From JBLWXV01 sp048267245 (GTDB lineage Bacteria > Bdellovibrionota > Bacteriovoracia > Bacteriovoracales > Bacteriovoracaceae): a stretch of DNA of 64,000 nucleotides. Position 1 is the first letter of the stretch. Every line of letters starts with the position of its first letter. The notes beneath the pieces are model-generated. The model was not told the DNA's origin. It searched no databases and saw nothing but the letters and a program-made list of their open reading frames with translations. Shown one piece after another: positions 32,010 through 41,204 of this stretch. The stretch is from contig JBLWXV010000001.1 in assembly GCA_048267245.1 (NCBI GenBank), positions 868,001 to 932,000 on the forward strand. The letters are read 5' to 3'. The translations under genes and the position numbers were made by a program.

Positions 32010-33680
32010 ATGTCACAAAGGCCATGGTTTGCTCACTACGAAGCTGGCGTACCACACGAGATCAACGCCGACGCTCACTCTAGCATTACCGAAATTCTAG
32101 AGAGCTCATTTAAGAAATTTGCGACTCGACCAGCATTCCACTGCATGGGAACCACTTTTAGTTTTGAGCAAATTGATCTTTATAGCCGCCGCTTTGCAAG
32201 TTACCTCCAAAATCAACTAGGTCTTAAGAAGGGTGCTCGCGTAGCGATTATGATGCCCAATATTCTTCAATACCCAATTGCTCTCTTTGGCATTTTGAGA
32301 GCGGGAATGATTGTCGTAAACGTGAACCCGCTCTATACCGCTAGAGAACTTGAACACCAGCTCAACGACAGTGGTTCTGAAACCATCATTATTTTTGAAA
32401 ACTCTGCCCACGTACTTGAGACAGTTCTTGCAAAAACTCCAGTCAAGCACGTGATCAAGACGAGCATTGGGGATCTTCTAAGCTTTCCAAAGAACCTCAT
32501 CGTTAATTTTGTGATTAAGAAAGTGAAGAAGATGGTTCCTGATTACAATCTTCCTAAAGCGATCTCTTTTAAAGACACGCTACTTGAAGGTGACGAAGAC
32601 AAGTTTCAATCAGTCGCTTCGAGCGGCGATGAAACGGCTTTCTTGCAATACACAGGTGGAACCACTGGGGTTTCTAAAGGTGCAGAACTCACACATAGAA
32701 ATATTGTGGCCAATATTCAGCAGGCACACGAGTGGATTAAGCCAACGCTTGGTTCTGATAATCACATTATCATCACTCCGCTTCCGCTCTATCACATCTT
32801 TAGTTTGACAGCGAATTGCTTTATTTTCTCTTCGATTGGAGCGCTCAATATTCTCATTACTAACCCAAGAGATATTCCGGGCTTTATTAAAGAACTTAAA
32901 AAGTGGAAGTTCACCTGCTTTACTGGAGTGAATACGCTCTTTAATGGTCTTTTGAATAATCCAGATTTTAAAACGATCGACTTCTCTTCACTGAAGATGA
33001 CACTTGGTGGAGGTATGGCAGTTCAACGTTCTGTGGCCGAGCGCTGGAAAGAAACTACGAAGAGTCCACTCATCGAAGCTTATGGCCTCACTGAGACTTC
33101 GCCAGCCGCTTGTATCAACCCGCTTAATATGACCGAGTACAATGGCTATATTGGACTTCCCATTTCAAGCACGGACGTTGTGATTAAAGATGACGATGGA
33201 AAAAATCTCGCCGCTGAAGAGGTTGGTGAGATTTGCATCAAGGGTCCACAGGTAATGAGAGGTTACTGGAATAGACCGGATGAGACGGAAAAAGTAATGA
33301 CAGAAGATGGCTATTTTAAAACCGGTGATATTGGTTTTATGAATCCCGAGGGTTTCTTTAAAATTGTCGATAGAAAGAAAGATATGATTCTCGTTTCTGG
33401 CTTTAACGTGTTTCCAAATGAAGTTGAAGATGTGGTCTCGACTCATCCAAAAGTCTTTGAGTGTGCTGCCGTTGGAGTGCCCGATGATAAGAGTGGCGAG
33501 ATTGTGAAGATCTTTGTGGTTAAAAAGGATGAGTCGCTCACTGAAGAAGAGCTCAAGGCCTTCTGTAAGGAAAACCTCACAGGTTATAAGGTGCCACGTC
33601 AGTATGAGTTTAGAAGCGAGCTTCCAAAGTCCAACGTGGGTAAGATCCTGCGCAAAGAGCTCCGTCCAAAAAGCAATTAA
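32010..33680 (+). CDS. fadD: Long-chain fatty-acid--CoA ligase
   Basis: I start at ATG 32010 after AAAGAGG, giving 556 residues. It has the AMP-binding signatures QYTGGTTGVSKGA (P-loop), PLYHIFSLTANCF, EAYGLTETSP, GYFKTGDIG and DRKKDMILVSGFNVFPNEVE, with the C-terminal Lys in SNVGKILRKELR. It activates long-chain fatty acids to acyl-CoA for beta-oxidation or lipid reuse, at the inner membrane. It stands alone under its own promoter. Confidence 0.96.
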   Translation: MSQRPWFAHYEAGVPHEINADAHSSITEILESSFKKFATRPAFHCMGTTFSFEQIDLYSRRFASYLQNQLGLKKGARVAIMMPNILQYPIALFGILRAGMIVVNVNPLYTARELEHQLNDSGSETIIIFENSAHVLETVLAKTPVKHVIKTSIGDLLSFPKNLIVNFVIKKVKKMVPDYNLPKAISFKDTLLEGDEDKFQSVASSGDETAFLQYTGGTTGVSKGAELTHRNIVANIQQAHEWIKPTLGSDNHIIITPLPLYHIFSLTANCFIFSSIGALNILITNPRDIPGFIKELKKWKFTCFTGVNTLFNGLLNNPDFKTIDFSSLKMTLGGGMAVQRSVAERWKETTKSPLIEAYGLTETSPAACINPLNMTEYNGYIGLPISSTDVVIKDDDGKNLAAEEVGEICIKGPQVMRGYWNRPDETEKVMTEDGYFKTGDIGFMNPEGFFKIVDRKKDMILVSGFNVFPNEVEDVVSTHPKVFECAAVGVPDDKSGEIVKIFVVKKDESLTEEELKAFCKENLTGYKVPRQYEFRSELPKSNVGKILRKELRPKSN

Positions 33681-33701
33681 TTTCAAATCCTATCTATTTT
33701 T

Positions 33702-33730
33702 CCAGAGTGTCTAAGATCTAGACACTCTGG
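33702..33730. terminator. Perfect 12-bp-stem hairpin after fadD
   Basis: CCAGAGTGTCTA and TAGACACTCTGG are separated by five bases. No T-run follows on the plus strand, so it is not a typical intrinsic terminator, though it lies 22 bases behind the fadD stop. Confidence 0.45.
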
Positions 33731-33775
33731 GGACATTGCCTAAAACTTCATCACCCCCTTCTGTGAACCCTCTAA

Positions 33776-33841
33776 TGAAACCCTTTAGTTTCAGGTGCTT
33801 ATGGTATTTCCAGGCGCTTGAAAAGTGGCCCTTGCGTTGCA
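33776..33841 (+). promoter_or_regulatory. Sigma-54 promoter with upstream dyad before the giant secreted protein
   Basis: TGGCCC and TTGCA at 33826-33841 have GG and GC ten bases apart. A dyad TGAAAC, six bases, GTTTCA lies at 33776-33793, about 67 bp before the predicted start near 33852. The ATG is at 33887. Confidence 0.6.
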
Positions 33842-33886
33842 TTAAATTACCTAAGCTTTTGATTTTTAACCTGCTTAGGTGGTTTT

Positions 33887-36800
33887 ATGAAGATCGTTTC
33901 AAAAACATCTCTTCTCATTCCTCTTCTGTGCTTCCAAATGGCATTTGGGGAAACTCTAGCGCGCGTTCCTGCTCAAGCAAGCGTAGACATGAAGAGACTC
34001 TCTACGGCAGTTGAAGAATTTAAGTTTGAGATTATCGGTAAAGATGATCGCTCTCACTGTGAAGAAGTTAAGCCGTCCACAAGCGAGCAAGAATCACTTG
34101 AAGAAGTTGATTTTTTCTCATCAGACTCTTCAGAAGAAGTCGATTTCTTCTCAAGCTTCATGGGCAATGATTCAAATGTAATTTCAAGTGTTGAAGACTC
34201 AAAGTTTAAATCGATGATTTCTATCATGGAGCAAAATGCCTGTGGCGTTTATACCTATAGTATCGACGAGAAGGAAAAAGCTTCAGAGAGTGCTCCTGAA
34301 TGTCAGCCAAAGCACATTCCAGGTCTTCTCGACATCGTGGTTTCTGAAACAATGCAAGCTGAGAGCGAGGGAAAAGAGCCTAAAGCTTTTAGTACTAAAG
34401 ATAATCGTGTGATGGGCCAGTATAATAAGGCCCTCAAGCTTAAGTCTGAAGTTGAAGTGGCCCTTCAGAATGAGTCAATCGTCGCTTCTGAGCGCCACGG
34501 CCTTCTGGTTAGCTACCTCAATAGTGTCCTTCTTCCCATGAGAGACCTAGTTGTTTCTAAGCGCGCTTATATAAAAGGTGAGTCTGACTATTCACACCTA
34601 TATAAAGATCTTCTTGTTTCATTTCCTGAAGAGCTTGCTGCTGAAGATGATGTGCACGCAAGAGAGCTCATCACTGTTGGACCAAACCCTAGTGAAGGTC
34701 AGCACTACCTAAAAATTGAGGGCAAGGGTTGGAGTGATCTTCAGGTAGTATTTGATGAGCAAGAAGTGCTCATTCGCGATATCGGAACACTCATCAAGGC
34801 ACCTACCGCTGAAAACTATATTCGCGCTCTTAAGTGGATGACTCTACAGATGATGACTTCGCAGATCTTTGTCTATGAAACAATTGTAGGTAAGGCTAAG
34901 GGCGACTACTCACTTAAGATTCCTAATTCTTGTCAGAGTCACTTTAATGGCTCGCTCCCTAAAGAATTTAAATTCAATTTTAGAGAGGGTGAGAAAGAGA
35001 AGTTCGTCGATAATATTCTTATTAATCACGGCTTAATTGTGGATCGCAATAACTATGCTGCTGTTGAGTTCTACCTCGAAAACGTGGACAAAGACCCAAC
35101 TAAGTCGGGCTATTCAGGACTTGTTCCCTTCGAAGAGTATAGAAACGCTAAGATTGCGGTTGAAAATCCAGGTAGATCTAGAATTGATGATATTGCTCAC
35201 TTTGACCAAGTCTTTCAATCTGTAGTCGGGGACGCGCGCTCACTCTACCACTCTAAGACTGCAAGTCGCAGAGTGAATAGAACCACTTGGAAGCCAGGTC
35301 AAGATATTACTTATCTTGATCAGGAGATTTTTGAAAAGATTATCGCCACTCCAGGTGAACTTGATCAATACGAAATTACACTTAAAGATGGAACTAAGGA
35401 TCTCATTGATCCAATGAAGCAAAACCTTTCAGTTTACCTCGCTGAGAGAATGCAGTCATTGGGTGCTGTTCACTTTGAAGAGATTATCTCTGATGAACTT
35501 AAAGCGAAACTAGAGAAGACGCAGCTACATATCGACTTTCCTGGTCTCTACGGATCAAGCATCTGGAGAAATTGGGGTCTTCGCGTTTTGGGCGACTATA
35601 TTCACTCGCTTCAAGGAACTAATGACGTCTACGTTATGCAAGTGATTAACATGACCTGTGCTAATTTTGGCGCTCAAGGTGAAATTGGGAAGGTTTGTGC
35701 TTCTCGCATGAATGGCCATAAGAGTGAAGTGGCCCCACATATTCAAACTCTTGCTAATCTCGATGAAAGACTTAAAGAATTTAGAGATGTTTCTGACTTT
35801 ATTCCTACTCGTCGTATTCAAGAATCAAAGATCGAAGAGATCTATCCACTCTTAAGAGCACTTTGGATTAAGTTTAGTGCACTAAAAGGTCAACTAACTG
35901 AGGCTAAGCCAAGTGAGTATGAATTTCTTATGAATCAAATGCGTACGTTAAATCCATGGGCGCGCCTTCGTCTTTCGTATCTGATTGCTCGCGAGCAAAT
36001 GAGCTCGATTAGAAGTGGTCACGAGCCAACATATAGAAGTAATGGTCTTTGGAAGTCATACGACTCAAATACTAAGTGTTTTTTCAACAATATTGATGCC
36101 AGCCTTGATCGTCTCGATGGCGCCGCTAAGAAGCTTGGTCTCAATAAGCCACTCTCTCCGTTTATTGCTTCAAGAGTTGCAAGTCGCGCAGTGAGAGATG
36201 GTGTTTGGACTCGCGTTTATGAAGACGTAAATGAAGGAACTGGTCAGCTCTTTACAGTTAAAGATGAAGAGGGCAAGGAATACTACCAGCACCTAGAGGA
36301 CACTTCTATTGAAACTCTTGTCTCTTATGACAGAGTGGAGAACTTTCTTAAAAATCTTGGTGTGAGTGTTGACGGCGAGGCCATGGACAAGCTTGAAGAA
36401 ATCAAAGGTTCTGATCAAGCAGAGCTCTCTGAGTTCTTCTCAAAGCTCTACTCAATGAAAGGTGATTTAAAGGCCCAAAGCGATTTCTTTCAAGACTTTG
36501 CTAGTGACCATGGCATTGATAATAACGTCGTTTCTAAGCTTGTCTTTCTTGATATGGACAATCGCTATAAAAAGCCAATTATGGAATCCCTCCTTAGGAG
36601 TGCAGCCGCTGAGCGCCTTGCTCAGATTAAGTCTGAGCTCAATGAGTTCTGTAATCTAGAGCCAAACGATCACGAGAAATTCCAAACTCTCTTTTATGCC
36701 ACTTCAAAAGCTCAAAATATGCTCAACTCAATGGCGGGTCTTCAGAGCGTTCCAGAAGATGTTATGGACAAAGTAAATTCAATGTCGCCATCTGAGAAAA

Positions 36801-38560
36801 TGGACATGGTTCTTGGTATTGGCGCCGGTATTCTCGGCATCACAGCTATCGGCGCGGCCAGTCTCTGTACTGTGGTTTCTGGCGGTCTCTGCGCTCCACT
36901 AGGCGCCTACATGATTGGTGCTGGCGTTGCTGCTATCAGTGCTCAGTCTGCCCTTGTTTACCGCGAATTTAATCGCAAAAAAGATGCTGACGTTTATTCT
37001 GCACAAGTAAAGAAGATGGAAGATCTGGGCTTTGCTAACTTTGGTAGCTCAGACGCTGTTTCTAGAGGTTGGTTTTGGACTGCTTTTGAAGCAATTAGTA
37101 TTTTCCCCCTCATTGGGATTTCAACTAGGGCCTTTAAGCTTGGTTCAAAAATGGCGATTATCGCAGGCAAGAGAATTGGAGGCAAGATGGGAGCTTCTGG
37201 GTTTAAGGCTTCAGCTCGCCAGGCCATTCAAGAAGAAGATGTTCGCTACGCTAAAAATGTCCTTGGCTTTGGCTCAAAGGGCGTTAACCAGTCACCAATT
37301 GATGAGCTGTCTTCACAGTTGAAAGCTGCAGGTGTGAAAGACAGTGTCGTAACTAAAACAATTGATAGTTATAAGAAGGCCATTGCGCTTCATAAGCAAG
37401 GATCAATTTCTACGAGAGAGCTCGTGAAAGAAATTGGTCGTCTAATGAATCCATTTTCAAAGATGCTTGAGAAGGGTGGGGCAAAGATGAGTGAAATTGC
37501 CGCCAATAGTTTTGGGAAAGTGGTGGTTGATGAATCGCTCGAGATGATTAACGAGAGAACAATTAAGATCGTGACAAATTACTTTGGGAGCAACCCAAAG
37601 GGTCTGCAAAAGCTCCTGCGCACTTATAGTGGAAAGCGACTTGATCTTGCAATTAAGAGAATGGAAGAAACTCTTCCTAAGCTTGGCCCCGCTAGAAGTA
37701 AGCTCACGGGATGGTTTTATAAAATGCGCGCTGAGCACCTCTACGCTCAAAGAGATAATTTGCGCGCCCTTGAGAAGTCACTTGCTCAAACTATTAGTGG
37801 TAAGGTTCCTTTTGAGAAGTTCGTGACTAATAATCTTGAGGAACTCAGTGATTTCTTTCTCAAAGTACCAATGCGAAAGCGCGAGCTTCCCTACCTCGTT
37901 TTTGTTCAAGGTGGACCATTTATGGGCGGAACTGCGATGTTTAGAAAGACTCCTCTTATTGGCCAGGCTCTTGGAGATGTTTTTGGAAATCTCTCTGATG
38001 GCTTGATTCTAAAGAAGATCTTCACCGCTCGCTCTCGTCTACTTACTGAAACTCTTAAGACTGAAGCACGTGCAACCCTCGGGATTGCAACGAATGTCGC
38101 TGCAGAGTCTGCCTATGATACTTATCAAGCTTTTCACAAGGCCGTGATGAAGCAAGTAGCTGATCGTGCAGACGTTGGAGAGAGTAGTATTGATCTACTT
38201 ACAAGCCTTCGCGAGCTCGAAGAAGACCTCACACGTAAGATTACAGATCACGTGATGGCGCTCAAGCCTGATGGCAAGTTTAAATTCAAAGAAGCACCAC
38301 AATTTGTGAAGCTCGATCAAGATGGTGTGGCCAGAGTTCTCTTCGCCCCACGCGATATCTCTGAAGAGGCGCTTGGAAGTGTGTTGTGGCAATCAGTTCC
38401 AACAGAAGAGATTTTCAAGCTTGCCAAGTTTGAAGAAACGGCCCACAAAGCACTCGCGGAGCTCTCACACTATAAGGGTATGGATCAATTTGAGGATTTT
38501 GTTACCGCACTTAAGGTATTGATCATTAAGAGAAACCCTGCGATTGTTGAGTACTACTAA
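33887..38560 (+). CDS. Very large (1557-residue) exported protein of unknown function
   Basis: A signal peptide ends at MAFGE, so the protein is exported. Residues about 70-90 contain a repeat of EEVDFFSS with an acidic and Ser-rich setting. Most of the first 950 residues are helical and charged. Residues about 978-1024 hold two hydrophobic Gly/Ala-rich helices (LGIGAGILGITAIGAASL, LGAYMIGAGVAAISAQSAL), a possible membrane hairpin. The rest is helical again. It ends at a strong terminator. A pore-forming or prey-directed role is possible but unproved; I do not recognise a family. A sigma-54-type promoter precedes it. Confidence 0.8.
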   Translation: MKIVSKTSLLIPLLCFQMAFGETLARVPAQASVDMKRLSTAVEEFKFEIIGKDDRSHCEEVKPSTSEQESLEEVDFFSSDSSEEVDFFSSFMGNDSNVISSVEDSKFKSMISIMEQNACGVYTYSIDEKEKASESAPECQPKHIPGLLDIVVSETMQAESEGKEPKAFSTKDNRVMGQYNKALKLKSEVEVALQNESIVASERHGLLVSYLNSVLLPMRDLVVSKRAYIKGESDYSHLYKDLLVSFPEELAAEDDVHARELITVGPNPSEGQHYLKIEGKGWSDLQVVFDEQEVLIRDIGTLIKAPTAENYIRALKWMTLQMMTSQIFVYETIVGKAKGDYSLKIPNSCQSHFNGSLPKEFKFNFREGEKEKFVDNILINHGLIVDRNNYAAVEFYLENVDKDPTKSGYSGLVPFEEYRNAKIAVENPGRSRIDDIAHFDQVFQSVVGDARSLYHSKTASRRVNRTTWKPGQDITYLDQEIFEKIIATPGELDQYEITLKDGTKDLIDPMKQNLSVYLAERMQSLGAVHFEEIISDELKAKLEKTQLHIDFPGLYGSSIWRNWGLRVLGDYIHSLQGTNDVYVMQVINMTCANFGAQGEIGKVCASRMNGHKSEVAPHIQTLANLDERLKEFRDVSDFIPTRRIQESKIEEIYPLLRALWIKFSALKGQLTEAKPSEYEFLMNQMRTLNPWARLRLSYLIAREQMSSIRSGHEPTYRSNGLWKSYDSNTKCFFNNIDASLDRLDGAAKKLGLNKPLSPFIASRVASRAVRDGVWTRVYEDVNEGTGQLFTVKDEEGKEYYQHLEDTSIETLVSYDRVENFLKNLGVSVDGEAMDKLEEIKGSDQAELSEFFSKLYSMKGDLKAQSDFFQDFASDHGIDNNVVSKLVFLDMDNRYKKPIMESLLRSAAAERLAQIKSELNEFCNLEPNDHEKFQTLFYATSKAQNMLNSMAGLQSVPEDVMDKVNSMSPSEKMDMVLGIGAGILGITAIGAASLCTVVSGGLCAPLGAYMIGAGVAAISAQSALVYREFNRKKDADVYSAQVKKMEDLGFANFGSSDAVSRGWFWTAFEAISIFPLIGISTRAFKLGSKMAIIAGKRIGGKMGASGFKASARQAIQEEDVRYAKNVLGFGSKGVNQSPIDELSSQLKAAGVKDSVVTKTIDSYKKAIALHKQGSISTRELVKEIGRLMNPFSKMLEKGGAKMSEIAANSFGKVVVDESLEMINERTIKIVTNYFGSNPKGLQKLLRTYSGKRLDLAIKRMEETLPKLGPARSKLTGWFYKMRAEHLYAQRDNLRALEKSLAQTISGKVPFEKFVTNNLEELSDFFLKVPMRKRELPYLVFVQGGPFMGGTAMFRKTPLIGQALGDVFGNLSDGLILKKIFTARSRLLTETLKTEARATLGIATNVAAESAYDTYQAFHKAVMKQVADRADVGESSIDLLTSLRELEEDLTRKITDHVMALKPDGKFKFKEAPQFVKLDQDGVARVLFAPRDISEEALGSVLWQSVPTEEIFKLAKFEETAHKALAELSHYKGMDQFEDFVTALKVLIIKRNPAIVEYY

Positions 38561-38566
38561 AAAAAA

Positions 38567-38595
38567 AAGGGCCCAATCAGGGCCCTTATTTTTCT
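38567..38595. terminator. Bidirectional intrinsic terminator
   Basis: AAGGGCCC, five bases, GGGCCCTT form a perfect stem. It has an A10 run on the left and TTATTTTT on the right, so it can stop transcripts from both the giant gene and the convergent gene. Confidence 0.9.
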
Positions 38596-38612
38596 TCTTA
38601 GTGATTACTATA

Positions 38613-39569
38613 TTATTGGAAGAAGCACTTTTTTACTTTGAGCATATTTACTTGCTCATTTAGAACTGGATCATCACCTGCGCGGTCTTTTAGTACTTTG
38701 TAGAAGGCGCGCTTCTTACTAGCTTCGCCATCACCTTCTTTTGCCGTTTTTTCAAGAACATCAATCCAGCCGTCAATCACTTCATCAGACATGTCATTGG
38801 TGAAGAGTTTCCAAAGTTTGTGTGGATTATCTCTACTGACGAGATTAATTTCTCCTGAACTGTCTTTAGATACACTTGCGATGGCATCCACAAGTTTTCT
38901 CTGCTTTGCTGAGCCAGCTTCGGCCATTGCAAGGAAAACAGCGAGTGATTCTTCTTCTTCAGGACCTACAAGTGATGAAGAAACTTTTGAGTAGTCGCCA
39001 TATCCAAGATCATCAAACTTGTTGCTGATGTAGCGTTTCATATCTTTTGGATTATCAGGAACGATTTCTTTCATCGCTTTTTGCACGTTCACGTCACTCA
39101 CTACTTCCATTGTGAAGCGGAATCCTTCTTTATGAAGTGCAGTATTCACACACTCAGCACAGGCGAGCACTGTTGAGCCGCGCTTACCATAGCGGTGAGA
39201 GAGATAGATCAAATTGTTCACGGCCTTTACCAGGTCGTCTTTGCTTAGACTCTTTTGATCTTTTCCAAGAATCGTGAGGAGTTGAGTCTTAATGGCCTCA
39301 TCTCTTCTATCAATTGTCCCTAATTCTTTTAGAATTTTTTCAAGCTCAGCTGCGCTTGGGATTTTATTTCCGACTGTGAGACTCTTAAGAGAGTCATTAA
39401 CGTAGTGACTGACAGTATCGGCCATATCTCCTACGATTCCCTTAGAGACTAGCACTTCTGCTACACCTGACTCAGAGACGAAATAGTGAGCAAGAGAACC
39501 AATTCCCGCCGCATAGATCTGACCTGTAGTCATCGCAAGAAGTAACATCACTTTAAAAAAACGTTTCAT
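38613..39569 (-). CDS. Secreted helical protein of unknown function
   Basis: The 318-residue product has a signal peptide ending at IYAAG. The mature part is mostly helical, with a Cys pair (VLACAECVN) and a Cys near the end. GAGGAAT lies before the ATG. It converges on the giant exported protein with a shared terminator; whether the two proteins act together is not known. No family is recognised. Confidence 0.7.
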   Translation of the reverse strand: MKRFFKVMLLLAMTTGQIYAAGIGSLAHYFVSESGVAEVLVSKGIVGDMADTVSHYVNDSLKSLTVGNKIPSAAELEKILKELGTIDRRDEAIKTQLLTILGKDQKSLSKDDLVKAVNNLIYLSHRYGKRGSTVLACAECVNTALHKEGFRFTMEVVSDVNVQKAMKEIVPDNPKDMKRYISNKFDDLGYGDYSKVSSSLVGPEEEESLAVFLAMAEAGSAKQRKLVDAIASVSKDSSGEINLVSRDNPHKLWKLFTNDMSDEVIDGWIDVLEKTAKEGDGEASKKRAFYKVLKDRAGDDPVLNEQVNMLKVKKCFFQ

Positions 39570-39685
39570 CTATTCCTCGTGGGTTGGAAAAATCTTCTGG
39601 TTTCTTATCGTCGATTATAGCTTTTAACTTTAGCGTCAGATCTCTCAAATATTAGCCGATATGTTGAAAGAACAAGGACTTAGTA

Positions 39686-41059
39686 GTGAAGTTTTTTTGT
39701 CGGGCTATCTCATTTTCTATACTTATACCATCCCTTTTGATGGCCTTGGCTTCTATGAACTTATTGGCAGGAGAGGTCTCATTTAAGGGACGACTTAATG
39801 CCAAGGAATTTCGCCTTGCATGGGAGGGGAGTTTTGAGTCGCCAAAACTCTTCATTGCAAGAGGTAGGGATGATGGTTACACCTTTACGAAAATTGATCA
39901 GGTGTGGAGAGTGCAACTAGCAGGTGGTCATTCAATTGAAGTGCGCACAAATATCATTGGCGATTACAACCAAATCATTCTTCGTGAAGAGAGAAGAGGT
40001 AAGTATGCCTACTTTGCCTGGTCAGAGTCTCTTCATGCCCCTTCAAAGATCTTTGCTCACAATCTAATTTCATTTGAAGATCTCCCCAAAGAAAACTCCA
40101 TTGAGAGTGCCGTCGGCCACGGCTTTAATTTTAGAAATGTTATGTGGATTCCCTATACTGACAAATTCATTGATCTGGCCAAGGGCAACCAGAAATCTCC
40201 TCGTTATATACGTTGTGAATACCTCTCAAAAATGATGGGTACTCCCGTCGCTCAAAGAGATTGCTTGGCCTACGATCGCATGTCCGCGCTTATGGCAAGA
40301 GGGGATATCTCAAATCAAAATTGCGCTGAAATCTTAATTAAGGATGACCTAACTTTCTCAGGACTTTGGGATAGGCTTGGGGATTTTGAAAATTGCGTGA
40401 GGCCAATAGCTTCCTTTTCTTCCGAGTGCTTGAAAGGCTTTTTAAAACAGGGACGCTCACTTATTCGCTGTGAAAATAAATTGAGCAATTTCTCTATAAG
40501 CGCCACCGACGCTTTAGCCGCTAGAGAGTATCTCTCTGCTAAGCTCTCCACTTATCAAGGCCCATCTGTAAAATATTATGACCCCTCTTTGGCGCAGACT
40601 TATCAGGTGGAGCTTCGAAATCTTGAGTTTCAAAAGCTCTCTCTGTCTCACTGTTACTATCAATTTCTCTCTGACTCTTCTTCCCGGGCAGCACCAGCGG
40701 AAGCATTTGACTCTTGCGCTTATTCTCTAGAGCAGAGTTTAACTAGGCCTTCACGCTCTCTTCTAAGCGCTCTGTCTGCTTGGATTGTGAATAAGGCCTT
40801 TGGTAGTTCACATTCCGTCGACGAGAGTATGGGGGAGGGAGGACTGGCCTATCATCTCTCAGAGAGAATCAGGCCAACAGAAAAGCCTCAACATCATGAC
40901 TTGCCTCTTCTTGGTCATGAGCGCAAAGATTTACATCAACATTATTTGACCTATGCAAAGTATCTACTGAGTCGAGGTTGGCTTGAGCGGGAGCTTGAGA
41001 TGAGAGAGAGGGAGCAATATTCCTCTGGTTTGCGCGCCCCAGCATCCGTTTCCAAATAG
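39686..41059 (+). CDS. Secreted protein of unknown function
   Basis: The 457-residue product starts at GTG with AAGGA upstream. A long leader ends about LLAGE. The N-terminal domain (about 35-145) looks beta-rich (VSFKGRLNAKEFRLAWEG), while the rest is mixed with six or more Cys (RCEYL, DCLAYD, NCAEIL, NCVRP, ECLKGF, RCENK), consistent with a disulphide-stabilised extracellular protein. No catalytic motif is evident. Confidence 0.65.
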   Translation: MKFFCRAISFSILIPSLLMALASMNLLAGEVSFKGRLNAKEFRLAWEGSFESPKLFIARGRDDGYTFTKIDQVWRVQLAGGHSIEVRTNIIGDYNQIILREERRGKYAYFAWSESLHAPSKIFAHNLISFEDLPKENSIESAVGHGFNFRNVMWIPYTDKFIDLAKGNQKSPRYIRCEYLSKMMGTPVAQRDCLAYDRMSALMARGDISNQNCAEILIKDDLTFSGLWDRLGDFENCVRPIASFSSECLKGFLKQGRSLIRCENKLSNFSISATDALAAREYLSAKLSTYQGPSVKYYDPSLAQTYQVELRNLEFQKLSLSHCYYQFLSDSSSRAAPAEAFDSCAYSLEQSLTRPSRSLLSALSAWIVNKAFGSSHSVDESMGEGGLAYHLSERIRPTEKPQHHDLPLLGHERKDLHQHYLTYAKYLLSRGWLERELEMREREQYSSGLRAPASVSK

Positions 41060-41204
41060 AAATATAACAAACATTTTCTCATTTCTACGTGCTTCCGATG
41101 CGTTTGCGCGACGCGAAGTCTTTGCTCTCCTCTTTTAGTCGGGATAGGGTATTAGTCTGAATTAATTACAGGTATGAGTTCAACCTAAATTATTTGAACT
41201 TTAT

